The notes below the pieces were generated by a model. That model did no database searches, had not been told where the DNA came from, and saw nothing but the letters and a program-made list of their open reading frames with translations. The translations under genes were made by a program, and so were the position numbers. Source: Actinomycetota bacterium (lineage in GTDB: Bacteria > Actinomycetota > Aquicultoria > SURF-47). Taken from it: a stretch of DNA of 64,000 bases. The stretch's first letter is position 1; each line of letters begins with the position of its first letter. The DNA is taken from assembly GCA_003599235.1 (NCBI GenBank), contig QZJE01000013.1, forward strand, positions 142,536-206,535, written 5' to 3'. Positions 1 to 7,824 of the stretch are shown here, one piece after another.

Positions 1-305
1 CCGGAGATAAGGGCTATTTCAATTCCCTTTTCTTTAAGCTTTCGTATTAATAATTCTGCCCCGTTAATATACTCAATTTTAGCAGCTATTTCTTTTATTT
101 TAGTAACCGGAGTTCCTTTCCAGTTGATAGCGTCGAGGTAAGCAAACTCATCGTAGGTAATCTCTTTGGCAAGAAACTTAACCAGGTTGTCTTTGCCGTT
201 TGCTTCCCAGGTGCCTAGGTGGCGGTGGAGGTGCTCCCAGCTGCTGATAGGCTTGGTAAGAGTTCCGTCTAAGTCAAAAACTGCTAACTTGATGTCACGA
301 AGCAA
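1..305 (-). CDS. HAD-superfamily phosphatase (SerB-like), partial
   Basis: Read on the minus strand, the window edge holds the first 101 codons of a HAD hydrolase. Motif I, FDLDGTLT, lies about ten residues in, with the nucleophile and acid/base aspartates of the DxDxT signature. The fragment ends in ALIS followed by G, which fits the motif II serine. The helical cap between them (SWEHLHRHLGTWEANGKD) resembles phosphoserine-phosphatase-like members. An in-frame TAG lies two codons before TTG 305, so TTG 305 is the likely start, preceded by a G-rich stretch. Substrate cannot be told. The gene continues beyond the left edge. Confidence 0.8.
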   Translation of the reverse strand, partial: MLRDIKLAVFDLDGTLTKPISSWEHLHRHLGTWEANGKDNLVKFLAKEITYDEFAYLDAINWKGTPVTKIKEIAAKIEYINGAELLIRKLKEKGIEIALIS

Positions 306-475
306 TAACTATTTCCCCCGACGGCGTTGGAATTTTGTCTTTTTTAGAAGTTTTTTATGTTTTTTCTTACGCATTTTCTTGCGTCTTTTCTTGATAACAG
401 AGCTCAAATATTTCTCCTAGGTAAAATCACAAAGCCTCATTCTAATATAAGAGACCAGGTTTTACAAATAGTAAT

Positions 476-504
476 TTGACTTAACTACTATAAGCGCTTA
501 TAAT
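476..504 (+). promoter_or_regulatory. Sigma-70-type promoter with palindrome, leaderless
   Basis: TTGACT (476-481) and TATAAT (499-504) are separated by exactly 17 bp. Transcription should begin near 511-513, at the ATG of the next gene, and no Shine-Dalgarno sequence is present, so the mRNA is probably leaderless. The palindrome TATAAGCGCTTATA (489-502) overlaps the -10 and may be an operator. Thirteen bases of it recur upstream of the multihaem cytochrome. Confidence 0.8.
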
Positions 505-512
505 TTCTGCAT

Positions 513-1031
513 ATGTATTCCAACTATCTTAAAAAGAGCTTATTAACTATTGTTTTACTAGTTCTTACAATTAGCAATTCTGCTAATGCTATCGAAGGGC
601 CGGTACCTCCTTGTAAATACATTAAGGTCGAAAAATCGACTATTATTCCGCGAACAAAAATAACTGTAAAAGTTAAATACCTGGTAGAGAAGTTGTACCG
701 TTATGATCTTAGCCGCTGGCAATATTGTGTGACAGATACTTATGCTTGCTTTAGTGCTCCGGCTAAAATATCAGGCAGAGCTTCTAGCAGATTACAGCAT
801 TTAAAAAGATCTTCGTGGATTCTCGACTGGAGAGGGCCTGTAATAAAGAAAACTAAATCGACTAAGAATACCGGCTGGTTTAGAACTTATACCAACCTTA
901 ATAATCCTTCTTTTAAAGTTTTTAAAGCTGGAGCTAAGATTCGCATTGGAAATACTTACGATTTATACTACGGAAAAAGAAAGATCCATGGCGGCATAAC
1001 AGCTGCTTTCATCTGTGGAAAGAACGACTAA
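513..1031 (+). CDS. Small secreted basic protein, paralogue 1
   Basis: A 172-residue protein with a signal peptide (KK near the N terminus, a hydrophobic stretch LLTIVLLVLTI, likely cleavage after SANA). The mature part is basic and rich in aromatic residues, with the segment DWRGPVIKKTKSTKNTGW followed by RTYT. The same pattern appears in two other window proteins (28126-28638 and 29762-30280), so this is a small paralogous family. Four to five cysteines could form disulphides outside the cell. I do not recognise a described domain. A strong leaderless promoter suggests high expression. An extracellular structural, binding or antimicrobial role is possible but unproven. Confidence 0.75.
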   Translation: MYSNYLKKSLLTIVLLVLTISNSANAIEGPVPPCKYIKVEKSTIIPRTKITVKVKYLVEKLYRYDLSRWQYCVTDTYACFSAPAKISGRASSRLQHLKRSSWILDWRGPVIKKTKSTKNTGWFRTYTNLNNPSFKVFKAGAKIRIGNTYDLYYGKRKIHGGITAAFICGKND

Positions 1032-1063
1032 CTTAGCCTAATCGATAATCAATTAACGAACTC

Positions 1064-1116
1064 TTGACATCAAGTTATAAATATCTTATTATATATTTAG
1101 ACAGTTTTCTAAATAT
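1064..1116 (+). promoter_or_regulatory. sdpRI promoter and operator
   Basis: TTGACA (1064-1069) and TATTAT (1087-1092) have a 17-bp spacer. Right after the -10 is a perfect 9-bp inverted repeat, ATATTTAGA (1093-1101) and TCTAAATAT (1108-1116), with a 6-bp centre over the probable start site. This is the expected position and size of an ArsR-family operator, so the next gene probably represses itself. Confidence 0.75.
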
Positions 1117-1124
1117 CTAATACA

Positions 1125-1391
1125 ATGGATAGCATTTATCAGGCTTTGGCCGACGAAACCAGAAGAAAAATACTGCAACTGCTTAAAAAAGAAGACTTAA
1201 CGGCTGGTCAAATAGCCGAGCAGTTTAATATATCTAAGCCCTCAATATCACATCATTTGAATATTCTAAAGCTAAATAACCTCGTTTTAAGCGAAAGAAG
1301 GGGCCAGGAAATCATATATTCGCTTAATATTACTGTTTTACAAGAGTTTATGTTGGGCATGTACAACATGTTTGGTGACAGTCATGAATAA
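1125..1391 (+). CDS. ArsR/SdpR-family winged-helix repressor
   Basis: An 88-residue winged-helix protein. It opens with the family signature IYQALADETRRKILQLL, followed by the helix-turn-helix AGQIAEQFNISKPSISHHL and the wing VLSERRGQEIIYSLN. No metal-binding cysteine motif (CxC) is present, unlike metal-sensing ArsR proteins, which suits the SdpR/PagR-like branch. It lies 53 bp before an SdpI-like membrane protein, and the promoter contains a perfect inverted repeat, so autoregulation of a two-gene operon is likely. The pair resembles sdpR-sdpI of Bacillus subtilis, where SdpI acts in toxin immunity and signalling. No sdpC-like toxin gene is nearby. Confidence 0.88.
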   Translation: MDSIYQALADETRRKILQLLKKEDLTAGQIAEQFNISKPSISHHLNILKLNNLVLSERRGQEIIYSLNITVLQEFMLGMYNMFGDSHE

Positions 1392-1444
1392 TACAGAGAT
1401 TAAGCTGCAAAAACAGTTGGTCACTGTCACCATTGGGAGGAAAA

Positions 1445-2125
1445 ATGAACTTTAATAAAGCTACCAAATTACCGATTATTTTAATTATCTTGATGTTTAT
1501 TGCCGGAGCTATTGCCTACCCTTACTTATCTAATAATATTCCTACCCATTGGAACGCGGCTGGTAAAATAGATTCTTATGCTGCCAAATCATTCTGGAGT
1601 GTTTTTATGGCTCCGTTGATCTGCAGTGGGCTGTACCTGCTATTTCTTTTTGCTCCTATGCTAGACCCTTTTAGAAAAAATTATGAAAAGTTCAAAAAAG
1701 CCTATAATCTGATGATTGACTTTGTCATTGGTTTTTTTAGTTTCGTATTCGCTATTACCCTGGTAGCCAGCATCAATAATAACTTCAAATTCGATGTTGC
1801 TCTTAACTTTGGCTTAGGATTGCTGTTAATTGTATTAGGAAATCAAATGAGTACTTTAAGAAGAAACTGGTTTTTTGGTATAAGGGTGCCATGGACCTTA
1901 GCTGACGATACCGTCTGGGTTAAAACCCATCGTTTAGGAGCTAAGTTATTTGTTGTTGCCGGGGCACTTACCTGCATAGGAGCTTTTTTACCAAGGCCAT
2001 ATAACATCTGGATGGTAATGGGACCTATTGCTGTATTCGGCACAATTTCTATTGTTTATTCTTATTTAGAATTTCGTAAATTACATAAGAAAGAGATTGC
2101 TTCGTCGCAAAGCTCCTCGCAATGA
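1445..2125 (+). CDS. SdpI-family membrane protein (DUF1648/SdpI)
   Basis: A protein of 226 residues starting at ATG 1445, with GGGAGG (1435-1440) as ribosome binding site. An N-terminal DUF1648-like stretch (NNIPTHWNAAGKIDSYAAKS) precedes several membrane helices. The SdpI signature follows: GNQMSTLRRNWFFGIRVPW and a later WVKTHRLGAKLF. In the family, SdpI gives immunity to a secreted toxin and sequesters its repressor at the membrane; many homologues have unknown roles. It is translated after the ArsR-type gene, probably from one mRNA. The last residues (ASSQSSSQ) and the stop codon come from a dispersed repeat, so the native C terminus may have been replaced. Confidence 0.85.
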   Translation: MNFNKATKLPIILIILMFIAGAIAYPYLSNNIPTHWNAAGKIDSYAAKSFWSVFMAPLICSGLYLLFLFAPMLDPFRKNYEKFKKAYNLMIDFVIGFFSFVFAITLVASINNNFKFDVALNFGLGLLLIVLGNQMSTLRRNWFFGIRVPWTLADDTVWVKTHRLGAKLFVVAGALTCIGAFLPRPYNIWMVMGPIAVFGTISIVYSYLEFRKLHKKEIASSQSSSQ

Positions 2126-2129
2126 CGAG
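2093..2129 (+). repeat. R3 repeat fragment at the sdpI 3' end
   Basis: The sequence from GAGATTGC to CTCCTCGCAATGACGAG matches the ends of the R3 repeats near 40.02 and 40.26 kb (ATTGCGAGGAGCGAAGCGAC type, inverted here). It supplies the last nine or so codons and the stop of the SdpI-like gene. Confidence 0.65.
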
Positions 2130-2161
2130 TTGGCGATGGCCAAGGGATGGCGTTCGATTAA

Positions 2162-2315
2162 AAGACTGTCTACATATTTTGGAAAGTATTCGCAGGGCAG
2201 CTAGCATGGTCCCTGAAGTTAAGCGTTAGCGCATACTTCAGGGTAGCTGGCCGAGATTAAGCGGCATTTACCGCTGGTAAATGACCGCGGCTTGGAAAAA
2301 GATATAGACAGTCTT
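2162..2315. repeat. Nested palindromic element
   Basis: An outer perfect 11-bp inverted repeat, AAGACTGTCTA (2162-2172) and TAGACAGTCTT (2305-2315), encloses two inner hairpins: CCCTGAAGT/ACTTCAGGG near 2211-2243 and CATTTACC/GGTAAATG near 2265-2282. The fold resembles a multi-branched RNA or a palindromic mobile element. It occupies the gap between the sdpI-like gene and the uvrA 3' end. A run of A follows on the plus strand and a short T run follows on the minus strand, so it may also end uvrA transcription. Confidence 0.6.
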
Positions 2316-2333
2316 AAAAAAAACCTAAAGCTA

Positions 2334-5198
2334 TTACAAAACGTCTTTAAGAAATTTCCCGGTATAAGAACCTTTGGTCTTAGCTATCTGCTCGGGGGTG
2401 CCGGTTGCAATCACTTTTCCGCCGGCGTCTCCACCTTCCGGGCCTAAGTCGATAATATGATCGGCGTTTTTAATAACATCTAAGTTGTGTTCAATTACTA
2501 AAACAGTGTTACCTTCGGCTACCAGGCGTTTTAAGACATCTAATAATTGTTTGATATCATGAAAATGCAAGCCGGTAGTAGGCTCATCTAAGATATAAAA
2601 GGTCCTGCCAGTGCTTCTTTTGGAAAGCTCGGTAGATAACTTTACCCTCTGGGCTTCACCACCCGATAAAGTGGGAGCTGGCTGGCCCAACTCGATATAG
2701 CCCAATCCTACATCATAGATAGTTTGCAACTTTCGCCTGATAGAGGGGATGTTCTTGAAAAAATCCAGGGCTTGCTCAACATTCATCGATAAAACGTCAG
2801 CAATGGTTTTGCCCTTAAACTTTACTTCCAAAGTTTCCCGGTTATAGCGCTTACCCTTACATTCCTCGCAAGGAATATAGATATCCGGGAGAAAGTGCAT
2901 CTCGATTTTTATTGTTCCCTCTCCCTGGCAAGCCTCACAGCGTCCGCCTTTGACGTTAAAAGAAAAGCGCCCGGGTTGATAACCCCTTATTTTAGCCTCG
3001 GGGGCGGCAGCAAAAACCTTGCGGATCTCATCGAAAACCTTGGTATAGGTAGCCGGATTAGAGCGCGGAGTCCGCCCGATGGGCGATTGATCAATTTCAA
3101 TTACTTTATCTATGTTTTCAAGCCCTTCTATATCTTTATGAGAACCAGGCACCGATCTTGATTTATAAAAGCGCTGATAGAGAGCCTTTGATAATATATC
3201 AACAACCAGAGTTGACTTGCCAGATCCGGATACTCCAGTGACACAAACAAATAATCCCAGGGGAATATCAACATCAATCTCTTTGAGATTATGCTCAGCT
3301 GCCTCTTTGATGGTTATATTATGGCCATTACCGGCTAATCTTTCTAAGGGAAGCTCAATTTGCTCTTTGCCTGATAAATAGCGGCCGGTAATAGATTTAG
3401 TTTGCTTGGTAATCTTAGATAAGCTGCCCTCGGCCACAATTTTACCGCCGTGGATACCTGCTCCAGGGCCGATATCTATTATATGATCGGCTGAGCGAAT
3501 AGTAGCTTCGTCATGCTCAACCACAATAACTGTATTTCCTAAGTTTTTTAATCTGACTAAAGTGTTGATAAGGCGCTGGTTATCTCTTTGATGCAAACCG
3601 ATGCTGGGCTCATCAAGAATGTATAAAACGCCCATTAAACCAGAGCCTATTTGGGTAGCCAGCCTTATACGCTGGGCTTCTCCTCCAGATAACGTACCGG
3701 CCGCCCTGTCTAAAGTAATGTAGTCTAGACCAACATCGACTAAAAAGTTCAGCCTTTCTTTTATCTCCTTTATTATTCTAACCCCGATTAATTGCTGGCG
3801 CTCTGTAAGCTTGAGATTGTTTATATAATCTAAGGCCGCTTTGGAAGAAAGCATAGTGAGCTCAGCAATATTTTTGCTACCTACTGTTACCGCCAAGCTC
3901 TCTGGCTTTAGACGAGCACCGCCACATTCCTGGCAAGGTACAACCGACATATATTGCTCCATTCTATCGCGGGCGTAATCGGAGTCGGTTTGCTGGTAGC
4001 GCCGCTCAATAGTACCAATAGCCCCCTCATAACGCATCTTCCAGTTACGCACATCGCCACCCATGTTATGGTAACGTACCAGCACTGTCCGGTCGGCTCC
4101 ATATAAAATGATATTTTGGTGTTTTTTAGGAAGATCTTTATAAGGTTTGTTGATATCGATGCCATATTCCTTACAAACCGCCTCAATCATAGCCGGGTAA
4201 ATGTGGGATGTATGGCTATAAAAAGGCTCAATGGCTCCTTCTTTAATGCTTAAATTAGGATTAGGAATAAGTAATTTAGCGTCTACCTGCTTTTTTTGCC
4301 CCAAGCCGGTACAAGTCGGACAAGCCCCATAGGGACTGTTAAAGGAAAACATCCGCGGAGTAAGCTCCTCATAGCTAATCCCGCACTTCAGACAAGCAAA
4401 CTGTTCGCTTAAAGTTATTTCCCCTTGCTCCGCCATAGCCTTGTGCGACAGCGAGTCACCCTCAATGATATCAATGGTCACCATGCCATCGGTTACTTTC
4501 AAGGCTAATTCAACCGAATCAGTTAGTCTTTTATTGATGCCTTCTTTCATCACCAAACGGTCAACAACAATATCGATATTGTGAGCTTCGTAGCGCTTAA
4601 GTTCTATTTCTTCATCCAAATCCCTAACCTGGCCATCAACTCTGACCCTGCTAAAGCCTTCCCTCCTGGCTTCTTCAAAGAGCTTTTGATACTCACCTTT
4701 GCGTCCTCTAACAACTGGAGCTAATATTTGGAATTTAGAATCCTTGGGCAGCTTTAATATTTGGTCGACTATCTGCTGGGCGGTTTGGCGGCTGATTTCC
4801 TTGCCGCACTTATAGCAATGTGGAACACCGATACGCGCATATAATAACCTTAAATAATCGTATATTTCAGTTACCGTTCCTACCGTTGAACGCGGGTTTC
4901 TGCTGGTAGACTTCTGATCAATCGATATTGCCGGAGATAACCCATCAATGTGGTCTACCTCAGGTTTTTGCATCTGCCCTAAGAATTGGCGGGCATATGC
5001 CGACAAAGATTCGACATAACGCCGTTGCCCTTCAGCATAAATGGTATCAAATGCCAGCGAAGACTTACCGGAACCTGAGAGTCCGGTCATCACTACTAAC
5101 TTATCACGGGGAATCTCTAAACTTACATTTTTTAGATTATGCTCGCGCGCCCCTTTAATTATGATTTTATCTTGATTAATGCGTTTTACCTTGGCCAT
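2334..5198 (-). CDS. uvrA: Excinuclease ABC subunit A
   Basis: UvrA, 954 residues from ATG 5198 (a TTG three codons earlier is also possible). It is the damage-sensing ATPase of nucleotide excision repair and loads UvrB. Two ABC ATPase modules are present: Walker [13 protein letters not shown] near residue 40 and [14 protein letters not shown] near 640; signatures [12 protein letters not shown] and [12 protein letters not shown]; Walker [14 protein letters not shown] and [13 protein letters not shown]. Zinc-binding CxxC pairs are visible (CYKC, CLKC with CPTC, CQEC, CEAC with CEEC). Length is normal for the family. No ribosome site is evident, and a TAGAAT ten bases before the ATG suggests a very short leader. 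It is divergent from the LonB-like gene and shares a neighbourhood with uvrB. No LexA box was seen in front. Confidence 0.97.
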   Translation of the reverse strand: MAKVKRINQDKIIIKGAREHNLKNVSLEIPRDKLVVMTGLSGSGKSSLAFDTIYAEGQRRYVESLSAYARQFLGQMQKPEVDHIDGLSPAISIDQKSTSRNPRSTVGTVTEIYDYLRLLYARIGVPHCYKCGKEISRQTAQQIVDQILKLPKDSKFQILAPVVRGRKGEYQKLFEEARREGFSRVRVDGQVRDLDEEIELKRYEAHNIDIVVDRLVMKEGINKRLTDSVELALKVTDGMVTIDIIEGDSLSHKAMAEQGEITLSEQFACLKCGISYEELTPRMFSFNSPYGACPTCTGLGQKKQVDAKLLIPNPNLSIKEGAIEPFYSHTSHIYPAMIEAVCKEYGIDINKPYKDLPKKHQNIILYGADRTVLVRYHNMGGDVRNWKMRYEGAIGTIERRYQQTDSDYARDRMEQYMSVVPCQECGGARLKPESLAVTVGSKNIAELTMLSSKAALDYINNLKLTERQQLIGVRIIKEIKERLNFLVDVGLDYITLDRAAGTLSGGEAQRIRLATQIGSGLMGVLYILDEPSIGLHQRDNQRLINTLVRLKNLGNTVIVVEHDEATIRSADHIIDIGPGAGIHGGKIVAEGSLSKITKQTKSITGRYLSGKEQIELPLERLAGNGHNITIKEAAEHNLKEIDVDIPLGLFVCVTGVSGSGKSTLVVDILSKALYQRFYKSRSVPGSHKDIEGLENIDKVIEIDQSPIGRTPRSNPATYTKVFDEIRKVFAAAPEAKIRGYQPGRFSFNVKGGRCEACQGEGTIKIEMHFLPDIYIPCEECKGKRYNRETLEVKFKGKTIADVLSMNVEQALDFFKNIPSIRRKLQTIYDVGLGYIELGQPAPTLSGGEAQRVKLSTELSKRSTGRTFYILDEPTTGLHFHDIKQLLDVLKRLVAEGNTVLVIEHNLDVIKNADHIIDLGPEGGDAGGKVIATGTPEQIAKTKGSYTGKFLKDVL

Positions 5199-5266
5199 AG
5201 CAGACAATATTCTAACATGTTTCCCTGCCTACGTCTTTGGATATCTTTTTATATCAGGAGGTTGCT

Positions 5267-7657
5267 ATGCCAGATAATCTTAAGGTATCCGTTAACCAAT
5301 TAAGGGGTTATTGTGACCCTAAAATATTTAAATTCAAAGATACTTCAGAGGTAGAGCCCTTAGCTGGCACTATCGGTCAACAAAGAGCAGTAGATGCCCT
5401 TGATTTTAGCTTAAAAGTAAAGACTCAAGGCTACAATCTCTTTGCAGCCGGACCTGCCGGCACAGGAAAAGAAACTACCATTAAATCCCATGTAGAAAAG
5501 CTTGCTCAACCCGAGGAAGTGCCTTGCGACTGGGCGTATGTTTACAATTTTAAAGATGCAGACCGTCCATTAGCAATATCTCTTGACGCTGGTAAAGCAA
5601 ACGATTTTGCTAAAGACATGGATGAGTTAATTGATGGAGTTAAAAACGAAATTCCCAGAGCCTTTGAGGGAGAAGATTACGAAAAAAGAAAAAACCGTAT
5701 CCTAGCCTCACTTCAAGAACAAAGAGATGCTTCACTTAATAAAATGCAAAAAATGGCTGAAAAACAAGGGTTCTCTATCGAGATAACAACTGCCGGCATT
5801 GTTACCATTCCTATTCATCAGGGAAAACCGCTAAAGAGAGAGGATTTTGATACGTTACCTTCTAAACAAAAAGCCGACATTCAGGAAAAAAGCGAAGATT
5901 TGCAGCTTAAAATCAACGAGCTATTTAGAAAACTAAGAACCAACGAAAAAAAAGCCAGGCAAGAAGTAAAAGACCTAGATAAGGAGATAACCAACTTTGC
6001 TATCGGCCATCTTTTAGAAGAATTAAAACAAAAATATGCTGATAACAGAAAAATAATCGATTATTTAGATGATATCCAACGAGATATTATTCTTAACTTA
6101 AAAGACTTTACCGCCAAACAGGAAGGACAAATACCAGGGCTGGAGTTCTTAACCAAAAAGCCTAATTTTTCAAAATATAAAGTTAATGTGCTGGTAGATA
6201 ATAGCAGTCAGCAAGGAGCTCCGGTTGTAACCGAAGAAAACCCAACCTATTACAACTTGATGGGAAAAATTGAGTTTAGAGCCGAGCTGGGAGCGATGTC
6301 TACCGGCTTTAACATGATAAAACCCGGTGCAGTTCACCGGGCTAACGGCGGTTACTTAATACTTAGAGCCCTTGATGTCTTGTTAAATCCTTTTTCCTAT
6401 GATGCCTTAAAGCGTGTACTGCGTAATCAGGAAATAAAAATAGAAAATATGGGCGAACAATACCGGGCCCTTCCGGCAGCAACACTGAAACCGGAGTCTA
6501 TTGACGTAAATATTAAGGTAATATTAACCGGCAGCCCCTATATCTACCAGATTCTGTTCCAGTTAGATGAGGATTTCCGCAAGCTTTTTAAAGTAAAGGC
6601 CGACTTTAACACCGAGATGGACAGAACAGACGAACATAGTGAAAAGTATGCTCAATTTATTGCCAGCCGAGTATCTACCCAAAATCTTAAACACTTCAAC
6701 CCCTTAGGGGTGGCGAAAGTAGTTGAGTATGGTTCACAGTTAGCAAGTGATCAAATAAAACTATCAACGCGTTTTGCCGATATTGCAGATTTAGTCTCCG
6801 AGGCTAGTTATTGGGCTAGCCAAAATCATAATGATACCGTGAAGGCAGAGGATGTTAATAAGGCCTTGAGTAAGAAAAAGTTCCGTTCCAATATGATAGA
6901 AGAAAAGATTCAAGAATATATTAAACGCGATATCTTTATGATAGAGCTAGCAGGCGAGGTTGTTGGCCAAATAAACAGCTTATCTGTTTTGTCGGTCGGC
7001 GACTATACGTTTGGAAAACCCTCAAAGGTTACTGCTCGTATCTCGTTGGGGAAAAAAGGTGTTATTAATGTTGAGCGCGAAGTTAAAATGGGTGGGCCCA
7101 TATATAATAAAGGGGTAATGATTTTGTCAGGATATCTGCATGGCAAATACGGCTATAACAAGCCTTTAAGCTTAGATGCCAGTTTAACTTTCGAGCAAGA
7201 ATACGGCGGTGTCGAAGGTGACAGCGCTTCTTCCACCGAACTTTATGCTATTTTATCAGCCTTAGCAGATATCCCTATCAAGCAAAGCTTTGCAGTTACC
7301 GGCTCTGTTAACCAGCAAGGAGAAATCCAGCCTATCGGTGGTGTTAATTATAAGATCGAGGGGTTTTTCGATGTATGCAAACACAAAGGCTTAACCGGAG
7401 AACAAGGCATTATTATCCCTAAGCAAAACGTTGAAAACTTGATGCTTAAGCAAGAGGTAATAGATGCTGTTAAAGATGGGAGATTTCAAATTTATGCTAT
7501 TAAAACCATTGATGAAGGAATAGAGATGCTAACCGGCAAAAAAGCCGGAGAGCAGCAAGAAGACGGCACATATCCGGTAGGAACCATCCACTTCTTGGTG
7601 GATAAAAAACTGCGTGCTTTCGCTGAGCGGCTAGCTAAGTACGAAAAAGCAGCTTGA
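5267..7657 (+). CDS. LonB-like ATP-dependent protease (S16)
   Basis: A protein of 796 residues. ATG 5267 has AGGAGG five bases upstream and is preferred over a start ten codons earlier. The N-terminal AAA+ part has Walker A AAGPAGTGKET near residue 57. A long charged coiled-coil insertion (roughly residues 130-290) precedes the second half of the ATPase. The C-terminal Lon protease domain carries the catalytic serine in EGDSASSTEL (about residue 653) and the lysine in GGVNYKIEGF (about 696). This domain order matches the YcbZ/LonB-like soluble proteases rather than classical LonA, which has an N-terminal substrate domain. No membrane helix is visible. It is a likely protein quality-control enzyme. 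Confidence 0.93.
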   Translation: MPDNLKVSVNQLRGYCDPKIFKFKDTSEVEPLAGTIGQQRAVDALDFSLKVKTQGYNLFAAGPAGTGKETTIKSHVEKLAQPEEVPCDWAYVYNFKDADRPLAISLDAGKANDFAKDMDELIDGVKNEIPRAFEGEDYEKRKNRILASLQEQRDASLNKMQKMAEKQGFSIEITTAGIVTIPIHQGKPLKREDFDTLPSKQKADIQEKSEDLQLKINELFRKLRTNEKKARQEVKDLDKEITNFAIGHLLEELKQKYADNRKIIDYLDDIQRDIILNLKDFTAKQEGQIPGLEFLTKKPNFSKYKVNVLVDNSSQQGAPVVTEENPTYYNLMGKIEFRAELGAMSTGFNMIKPGAVHRANGGYLILRALDVLLNPFSYDALKRVLRNQEIKIENMGEQYRALPAATLKPESIDVNIKVILTGSPYIYQILFQLDEDFRKLFKVKADFNTEMDRTDEHSEKYAQFIASRVSTQNLKHFNPLGVAKVVEYGSQLASDQIKLSTRFADIADLVSEASYWASQNHNDTVKAEDVNKALSKKKFRSNMIEEKIQEYIKRDIFMIELAGEVVGQINSLSVLSVGDYTFGKPSKVTARISLGKKGVINVEREVKMGGPIYNKGVMILSGYLHGKYGYNKPLSLDASLTFEQEYGGVEGDSASSTELYAILSALADIPIKQSFAVTGSVNQQGEIQPIGGVNYKIEGFFDVCKHKGLTGEQGIIIPKQNVENLMLKQEVIDAVKDGRFQIYAIKTIDEGIEMLTGKKAGEQQEDGTYPVGTIHFLVDKKLRAFAERLAKYEKAA

Positions 7658-7658
7658 C

Positions 7659-7727
7659 TAGAGCGTTAGAGATTTAGGAGGCTTAGGGCTTTAGGTGCCG
7701 TTTTGCACATTAAAACCTAACGCTCTA
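7659..7727. repeat. Palindrome after the protease gene
   Basis: Perfect 11-bp arms TAGAGCGTTAG (7659-7669) and CTAACGCTCTA (7717-7727) enclose a short hairpin, GTGCCGTTTTGCAC. It lies two bases after the stop codon, so it may slow 3' decay or end transcription, though no clear U-run follows. Confidence 0.5.
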
Positions 7728-7750
7728 ATGATCTAACTCTCTAATAACTT

Positions 7751-7780
7751 TTGCATTAACTGACTCTTCTGTGATACTAT
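7751..7780 (+). promoter_or_regulatory. Probable rpsA promoter
   Basis: TTGCAT (7751-7756) and TACTAT (7775-7780) with an 18-bp spacer precede rpsA. The -35 is imperfect. The leader would be about 35 nt and contains AGGAG at 7807-7811. Confidence 0.45.
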
Positions 7781-7818
7781 CTATTACTGTTTTACAAAAT
7801 CTTTTTAGGAGTTGTTGT

Positions 7819-7824
7819 ATGTAG
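7819..7824 (+). other. Start-stop AUG-UAG ahead of rpsA
   Basis: The start codon best spaced from AGGAG (7807-7811) is ATG 7819, seven bases away, but it is followed at once by TAG. The rpsA start (GTG 7824 or ATG 7827) overlaps or follows this stop. This minimal upstream ORF could couple or damp translation of ribosomal protein S1. Confidence 0.5.

Noticed and set aside
166-420. An 84-codon plus-strand frame
   Set aside because: It runs opposite a good HAD phosphatase frame and its arginine/phenylalanine-rich composition is typical of an antisense reading.
5199-5266. A LexA box between uvrA and the LonB-like gene
   Set aside because: Searched by eye for CGAAC-N4-GTTYG and found none, although uvrA is an SOS gene in many bacteria.
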